In this document: positions 1 to 64,000 of the stretch, in pieces
Numbering within the stretch: the first letter of the stretch is position 1
Layout: each line of letters opens with the position of its first letter
Source of the DNA: Megalonaias nervosa
Taxonomy: Eukaryota; Mollusca; Bivalvia; Unionida; Unionidae
Direction: 5' to 3'
Assembly: GCA_016617855.1 (NCBI GenBank)
Contig: JAECUM010003698.1
Span: 1 to 64,000, forward strand
Length of the DNA: 64,000 nt
The notes under the pieces: model-generated
The model's database searches: none
Seen by the model: only the letters and a program-made list of their open reading frames with translations
What the model was told of the DNA's origin: nothing
Translations under genes and position numbers: made by a program

Positions 1-1075
1 GTTTGGAACAAGAGTGTTACCTTACCAAAGATACTACATGTATAAAACATAACAAAGAGAACCATACATGGATAAACCCTGACAAAGCGAAACACACCTG
101 TATAAAACATGACAATGAGAAATATATGTGTGTATAATCTGACAAAGAAAACAAAACATATATTAAACTTGGAAAAGAGAACCATACATGCATAAAACCC
201 AACAGAAAGACCCATATATGTATAAAACCTGACACAGAGACCCATATATGTATAAAACCCAACACAGAGACCCATATATGCATAAAACCCAACACAGAGA
301 CCCATATATGTATAAAACCCAACACAGAGACCCATATATGTATAAAACCTGACACAGAGACCCTATATGTATAAAACGTGACAGAGACCCATATATGTAT
401 AAAACCTGGCAAAGAGAATATTACATGATTGTGTAAAACCTTACAATGAGAACAATAAATGCATAAAACCTGATAAAGAACCATACATGTATAAATCCTG
501 ACAAAATGAACCATGTATGAATAAAACCTAACAAAGAACAATGCATGAATAAAGCCTGACAAAGAACAATGCATGAATAAAGCCTGACAAAGAACAATGC
601 ATGAATAAAGCCTGACAAAGAGCCATACATCTATACATGTTGAGAAAAATACATGTATTAAATTTCATAAAGTGAACAATGCATGTATAAAACCTGGCAA
701 AAGGGAACCATACTCATTTATAAACCTTATAAAGGATTGAGCATACATTTATTAAACCCATTAAAGAGATCTATAAATATATCACACCACACAATGGGAA
801 CCATTCAGTTATAAAACCTGATAAAGAGAACAATACATTTATAAAACAAGACAATGGGAACCATACATTTATAAAACCTGGCACTGAGAACCAGACATGT
901 ATAAAACCTGAAAATTGGAATCATACATTTATAAAACCTCATAAAGTGAAACATACACATATCAGAACCTTAAAACAAGAACCATACATATATAAAACCT
1001 GAAAGAGAGAATCATACATTCATAATACCTGACAAATAAAGCAATATATTTATAAAACCTGACATAGAGAACTAT
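1..1075. repeat. degenerate minisatellite, ~30-38 bp unit
   Basis: Imperfect tandem copies of a unit resembling 'acccatatatgtataaaa' plus 'cctgacacagag'. It is most regular at 200-400, where the period is 30, and drifts on both sides. Because 30 is a multiple of 3, the minus strand stays open and yields spurious proteins. It lies in the intron after exon p. Confidence 0.9.
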
Positions 1076-2717
1076 ATTTCAGTGCATAAATTGTGTTTAA
1101 GTAACCAACCCATAAAAAGTTATCATCAATTTCCATCATGTTAAATTAATATACAATGATGTATTCTAGAAAATCCTCAATGAAATTGTTGGCTCCATCT
1201 AAGAACATAAACAAAGGAGAAAGATTCCATAGAAAGCAATCAAGCAAATATTACTTTCTGATGTTTTTGCAAGGAATGACTATTACTACTATGTACAACA
1301 TTTTTTTTTTTAAAGTCAGCATTATTGGAGTTTTATTATTATTTACTCTATGAATGTAATGATAGATTTTTTTCATGTTTGACTGATTGGTTGGTTGGTT
1401 TGTGTAATGGCATGTCAACACATGAATTATAGTAATTTTGCACCTTATCAACTGAAATATGAAGTGCCTTGTCCAGAGCCAAAAGGCAATAACTCTTGCC
1501 CATTATCTCCCTTTGCCACCACTAGGTGTTGAAGTTCTAAGCTGAGCAAACTACCAACATCGATGCTCACACAGCAGGGTGGATAAGCAGGTCTTTAAAT
1601 AACGTGACCAAGTAAGTATTCTGGTTCATTTGTTGTTGGCAAGCATAAGGTCGAGATCTGAACGGTACTAGGGACATAAAAGATCCCTTCTGCTTGGCTT
1701 GCCTTTCATCCCTCTATCGTGGCAGATAGCTGATTTTAAACTGAGGACAGGTGGAGCAGCAAGTTGGAGGATGCAGTTCTTGAGCTGTCTGCCTCCAAAC
1801 TTCTTCAATTTTGCCCCAAACAACAATGACAGGCCAAATGGTGTCATACTTAAAGCCAGAGTGTGATGTGGCTTTAGATATTTGGTGTACAAACCCCAAG
1901 TCTTCACATATCAAAATTGGCATAGCTGTCAATGCATTCACCACTGAATGGTCAGCTGTTCTGTTAATGACCCAAGCAATTTTCACTGTCAACTCCCAGG
2001 CATGTTGGTTAGCTGATTTTTCAACCAGTCAGTAAATTGCCAAGGAGGCCAAATCCAACAATGAAGAGGTGGCAAACATGCTTTGTCATGGTGAGAAACA
2101 ACATTTTTGTCCACTTTGTTAAAAATGGGACAGATGTCTTAACCACCATTAAATCTGTATCTAAGGACAGGAGTTCAGTATAGCCAGTGGTGGAATGTCT
2201 TATACCAGCACAATGAAAATGTCACTGGTACTGGGCTCTGAGAAAAGAAAGCTTTGGCATTCTCTGGGTCAGAGATACGTCCTGACAGCCTATCTTTAAT
2301 CTCCTTGACATTCTGTTGATTGGAGTAGCAGCTGGAAGGATGGAGACTTCTTCATCATGGATGTTATGTTGACAGACGCTTTGACTTTTATAATCATGTG
2401 TGATGGTAGAAGGGGGAGGGCAACACCCAAATATCTCCTTGATGACAGTCTTAAAGCAAAACTCCATCCTCTAAATGGTCAGACTGAAGTTGGGCTGTTG
2501 CTCAGGTTTATCTTCATGCTCAATGTGAGTGTGAAGTCTCCTGTTCGCGGTTTGCTTCCATTTCAGGATAAACCATTCTCTATGGCAATGATGATGCAAA
2601 GCCATCGTTTCTATAAAATTCATGGCCAATACCCTTAACTGAATATAGGTGCTGGTACCAGCTGTACCATGGGCATATCTGGATGGACAGATCTATCACT
2701 AAAATCTGGTCATTGTT

Positions 2718-2960
2718 ATGATTCTATGGTCTTAAACTATGTAACAGAAAGATGCAAAACCAACAAGTTTAGTACAATCAACAAATAATTTATTTCTCTA
2801 AGTTAAAAAGTGAAAATTTAAGAGTTATTTACAGTATTTTAAATTAAATCCCAAATAATCCTAAATGTCCTATCACAAGTTCAAAAGCATATAATAGAAT
2901 GGATTCCAATAGCCTTAAAGTCATGACATCCCATAATGATACAATTCAGAATGTATTTGA
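2718..2960 (+). repeat. interspersed repeat family D, copy 1
   Basis: Begins near 'ctatggtcttaaactatgt' and continues with 'caacaaataatttatttctc'. The same opening recurs at 40093 and 62050, and a reverse copy lies at about 43.0-43.7 kb. No protein seen. Copies at 2.7 and 62 kb both lie just before a DIRS-type terminal block, so D may be part of a DIRS variant. Confidence 0.65.
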
Positions 2961-3794
2961 ATGAGTTCTCAATAATCCTAACGTAGCTTTTTCATCCAAA
3001 AAATCAATGAACACTTCATAATTCCAATGAACAATTTTAAAAAATATTCCTCTCCAATTATATCTGAATACAATTATAAACTCTGATTATAGATTCCCAA
3101 AGATTGATATGAAAACAGGGATGAATAATTGTTTGCCAATCCACTATATATACAAATACCTACCTGACCTAAAAATACAATGGATTTTACTGGAAAACAA
3201 AAATTTTCAATGGAAAATTCCACTAACTCTTGACTCAGATTCTAGTAAACATCTTGTTTACTACCTGAAAGCATGATAAAAGTCTGGTGGGCAAAACTCC
3301 ATTCATAACCCACAATCATAATCATGAAAAAAGTCAGGTATGCAAAAACTATCCACAACCCTCAATCATGGACAAAGGTCAAGCATACAACAGAAATTAA
3401 ATAGACATAAAAGGAATAATACATTTGTGTAGCCTTATGACTTAAGATCCCCATAATTGTAATTGTATGCAGCCATAGGCATGTTAGGATGGACAGTTCT
3501 ATTATTAAGAGCTCCATAATTGTTGAGAGATGAAGTCATAGGCCTGGTGAGTTGGACGGATCTATCACTAATATCCGTGTAACTGTAATTGTATATGGTT
3601 ATAGTATTGTAAGACAGACAGATCTAAATTTAAGATGTCTGTAATTGTAGAAAGATGATGCCATAAGCCTAGCAAGATTGATGGATCTTTCAGTAATTGT
3701 AATCCAATAAATCCAAAGTCCTGTATGAATGGTTCAAATTTACCACAAATTTGACTTGGATTGATAGGAGGTGTCCCATACTATGTTGCTGTAT

Positions 3795-4032
3795 GTTGTT
3801 GTTTGGAGTTTAATTCCATTTTCCAGTGTAAGACAGGCTATACATGGCAGAGAGTATAACTGGTAGAGGAAGCACCCTGAAATACCTGGTAACCACTGAC
3901 CTGTGGGATGCTAGTGGTAAGCTTTCTCACATACCCATATTGGCCAAGTCTGAGACTTGAAACCATGACAACAGAGGTGAGATAGCAATGATCAGTAAAG
4001 GCAAGCCTTTTATACCACTAGGCAGCAAAGCT
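3795..4032 (-). mobile_element. tRNA-derived SINE, copy 1 (minus)
   Basis: A reverse-orientation copy of the SINE at 18718. It starts with the gttgttg tail and 'tttaattccattttccagtg', and ends near 4030 with a degenerate A box. The B-box-like ggtttcaagtctc (reverse of 3950-3962) is well kept. Confidence 0.75.
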
Positions 4033-4638
4033 TAAAAAGAGGCAAGACCTAGCAAAACTTATCACCCTTTGTCTATATGATATAGACGGAAATTACAAAT
4101 TTTCATCTTTTAGTAGGGCTGGATTTGGGAGGTAACAGGCCTATATCCTTAATGTTAATATGACCGGAGAATGTATTCAAAGGAGAAATGCTTTGGTCTG
4201 TTCTGGGAAGGAATTGAACCTAGAGCATTCTGGTCACAAGTTCAGAATGCTAAGCACTGTGCTACAGTGGCTCCATTTCATTCAAGAGTAACATTTCTAC
4301 GTTCAGCAAAGTATGAGAAACAGACCTAACTTGGAAAGTTCACAAAAATGAAGAAAAGACAATATGCTGATTTTTATGGCAACAGTTTTGCACTGTCAGT
4401 CTGCATCCTTTCACCATGAGTCATGCAGCTTTATACAAGACAACAATGAACAAAACCAACATGTATAATTTACTATGTTATGCTCATCAGAAAGTTAATA
4501 GCTAAAATTTATATGCTTCTAGTGTGTTATACATCCTGTACATCACCTTGTCATAAAATGCTATTTCTAAGTTTATAATGCAAGAAGAAAAAAAATACAA
4601 ATTGGTTATTTCCATATCACACTGTCAGATGAATATAC

Positions 4639-61663
<57,025 letters not shown>

Positions 61664-62049
61664 TTAAAATATAAACCTACAATATCTAAGACATTTGGAC
61701 AAATTACCAATCTGAGTGTAATCAATTGTCAGAAGACACAATAGCTTGTTCATACACAAATGCCAAACAGTAACAATTGATGAAGACTATATTATTCAAA
61801 TTTCTAAAGAAATCTTAGCTTTCTAGGCAATTACTTTTTAATTTTTCTTCATAACACCCTGACAGAATAGCTTGCCATTTGTGATACAATTAATTAATTA
61901 TTCTGAGTTGGAAAATCAGCAAATAACAGAATCAGGTGAACAGGGTAATATAAACAAAACACTCTTGAGAGATGTCAATGAAGTATGAAACACAGGTCAC
62001 AGTGACCTAAACTGGAACAGTGTCATGTGTACTAGCATCCTATTATGGC

Positions 62050-62735
62050 TCTATGGTCATAAACTAAGTAACAAAAAAAAGTGAAAACCAACAAATTTTG
62101 TAAAATTCAACAAATAATTTATTTCTCTAAAATAAAAAGTGAAAATTTAAGAAGAACTTACAGTATTGCAAATTAAATCCCAAAATAGTCCAAAAAGTTC
62201 TATCACCAGTCCTGATGAATAAAGTTCTTATTAAATTCCAGTAGTGTTCAAAATAAGATCCAGTGCTGAAGGTGTTGATGTGCCTGTAGTATTGAATGTA
62301 CTAATGTACTAGTGACCTCAAGAGTGGTGATATGCTAAGTCTTCCAATTAATCACAACAATATAATCCAAGATGTCCTTGTCTGAATTCACTCTAATTCC
62401 AAATTAATCTATCCAAGAATATTATTGAGCATTTTAAATTCCAGAGAATAAATAATAAATATATAATTCCAACAAAATTAAAAAATGAACACAACAGAAA
62501 TGATTCTGCTTCTGATGTTATTGCAAGAATGAGTAAATTCTCAAGGAAACAAGATTGTATACCCCTAATGGAATTTTTCGTTCTAGAACATTCCCAGTTG
62601 TTAACAAGGTAAAATCTGTAACTAAAGTTATAACAAAGAATGTGGCAAACATCAAGGCTGAAAACAGGAGGTAGCTGGTTTATACTCCTAATGTTAATGT
62701 GATCAGGATATGTATTCAAAGGAGAAAATATGAAA
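62050..62735 (+). repeat. interspersed repeat family D, copy 3, with DIRS-type terminal block
   Basis: Opens 'ctatggtcataaactaagta'. It ends at 62690-62735 with 'ctcctaatgttaatgtgatc', 'aggatatgtattcaaaggag', the reverse form of the DIRS terminal block (compare 4140-4200). No coding motif. Confidence 0.6.
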
Positions 62736-62859
62736 TAGAACTTTAATCTGGTACTTTTCACTATACACTGTAATGCAAGCAAATATTGGGCAACAAGGAC
62801 AAGAAATACTTATAAATATACAGAAGTAAAACTGAAATGCACAGTTCCTGCATTGGAAT

Positions 62860-63900
62860 CTAACCAAAACCTTAAACACAAACTTTAACAGGCTGTCTAC
62901 ATCAAATTAATCTCAAACACAAATTTCAACTTGCTGTCTGCATATAAAGCAACCTGAAAAGCATACTTTAATTTGCTATTGACATATATCAAATTTTACT
63001 AACACTAACACTAACATTACCCTGCTGTCTGCATATAACATCAGCTGTAAGCATATAACATAATGCATATAACATATCCTTAAACACTTACTTTAACCTG
63101 TTGTCTACATATAACTGTCAGAATGATCTTTAACCTGCTGTCTACAAAAAAGAATCTTAAACACAACTTTAGCCAGCTCTCTACATGTAACAAACTATAA
63201 ACACAAACATTAACCTGCTGTCTGCATATAAGAAACCTGAACCATAAACTTTATCATGCTGTCTACAGATAACACACTGCAAGTATAAACTTTAGCCCAC
63301 TGTCTACATTTAACAAACCTTAAACACAAACTTTAACCTGTTTTCTACATATAACAAATTTAAAACACAAACTGTAACCTCAAACCTTTTCCCATACAGT
63401 AATACTTGGTGAAAAAGTGTTAAATAAGGCCAAGCACACTTAATTTAACAACTGAAAGTGAATCTGAAATGCATAGTTCATGCTATAAGTGATAAACAAA
63501 ACCTTAAATGCGAATTTTAACAAAAACTGCACAACAAAAAGAATAAAAATGGTATACAGTACTGAATAGGGTCAAGCACATGCTTTTCAACATAAACAAA
63601 TTAAACAGCTTATTTTCTTTCTACAAGCATTAAATAAAACCTTAAACACAAACATAAGCCTGCTGTCTTATACAACAAACCATAAAGAAACAATCTTTTT
63701 GCAATAATATGTAACAACAGACAAATCAGTAAAATTAGGTGAAAAAGTATTAAATAAAGGACATTCAATCTCTATTCAGGAAAGTTAAAATGAACTGCAC
63801 TGTTTGTTTGAACAGGCATTAAACAAAACCTAAACAAACTGTAGCCTAAACATTTTCCCATGAACTGCAAAAACAACAAAAACCGATAGTATAATTGGAT
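62860..63900. repeat. degenerate ~45-bp minisatellite
   Basis: Loose repeats of 'accttaaacacaaacttta' and 'cctgctgtctacatataaca'. Clearest at 62870-63380, decaying toward the window end. Confidence 0.8.
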
Positions 63901-64000
63901 AAAAATGTATTCATAAAAATCAAGCACATGTTCATCAACACAGAAATACAAATCTACAGTTCTTTCCTACAAGCCAAAAACAAAAAACCTTAAACACAAT

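Larger units (their letters stand above)
1480..4212 (-). mobile_element. internally deleted DIRS-like element
   Basis: The left part (about 1490-1640) matches the terminal-repeat block at 6830-6960 ('ttgcccattatctcccttt' and the 'gctgagca' block). The right part (about 4060-4210) is a reverse-complement copy of the same terminal block. Between them, 1690-2000 on the minus strand resembles the presumed ORF1 stretch at 10.24-10.53 kb (VINRTADHSVVNALTA here, VINRAAHHLVANALTA there). Reverse transcriptase, RNase H and recombinase are absent. A SINE (3.80-4.03 kb) and another repeat (2.72 kb) lie inside. No intact gene. Confidence 0.6.

Noticed and set aside
17..630. 185-codon minus-strand frame
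   Set aside because: A 30-base minisatellite, a multiple of three, keeps the frame open.
62393..62782. 129-codon minus-strand frame
   Set aside because: AT-rich frame across repeat D and the DIRS terminal block; composition is Phe/Ile/Leu-rich without a motif.

Overview
The window is AT-rich animal nuclear DNA. It shows long spliced introns, dense minisatellites, a tRNA-derived SINE and many decayed transposons. The best guess is a mollusc, perhaps a bivalve. Two things point that way: the style of the dispersed repeats, including a 'gacctttga...ttttgacccc' block near 16.86 kb, and the DIRS, Tigger and SINE mix. Species cannot be named from the sequence alone.

One protein-coding gene accounts for all convincing host coding sequence. 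It is an EML5/EML6-type echinoderm microtubule-associated protein-like gene on the minus strand. I place 16 consecutive internal exons between 61632 (5' side) and 4639 (3' side). All 15 introns are GT-AG, and the reading frame stays open through every junction for about 854 codons. EML5/6 proteins carry three tandem EMAP units (HELP motif plus WD40 propellers). The window holds the end of unit 1 (exon at 61.5 kb), an acidic linker and the whole of unit 2 (45.7 to 24.3 kb), then a second acidic linker and the HELP start of unit 3 (17.4 to 4.6 kb). First and last exons lie outside.

The introns are filled with mobile DNA. From high to low coordinates: a TA-flanked Tigger/pogo element (58749-61019) nested in a LINE reverse-transcriptase relic; a dead mariner (about 56.7-57.6 kb); a 37-bp satellite (50.2-55.8 kb) split by a 1.56-kb TIR element and a truncated SINE; two relatives of a second Tigger-like family (48603-50221 and 40874-42928), one keeping only the DNA-binding half of its transposase; a pair of DIRS-type inverted repeats (29.3 and 30.6 kb); two DIRS-like tyrosine-recombinase retrotransposons (20.2-23.7 kb and 6.7-11.8 kb); a LINE RNase H relic (15.3-15.96 kb); a complete solo LTR with a perfect 5-bp target duplication (13481-14601); and a third, gutted DIRS copy (1.5-4.2 kb). 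Five SINE copies and at least 14 minisatellites fill much of the rest.

Many long open frames here are satellite artefacts and are listed as rejected. No rRNA, functional tRNA, CRISPR or bacterial-type feature was seen. All calls come from reading the sequence; no alignment or database search was run.
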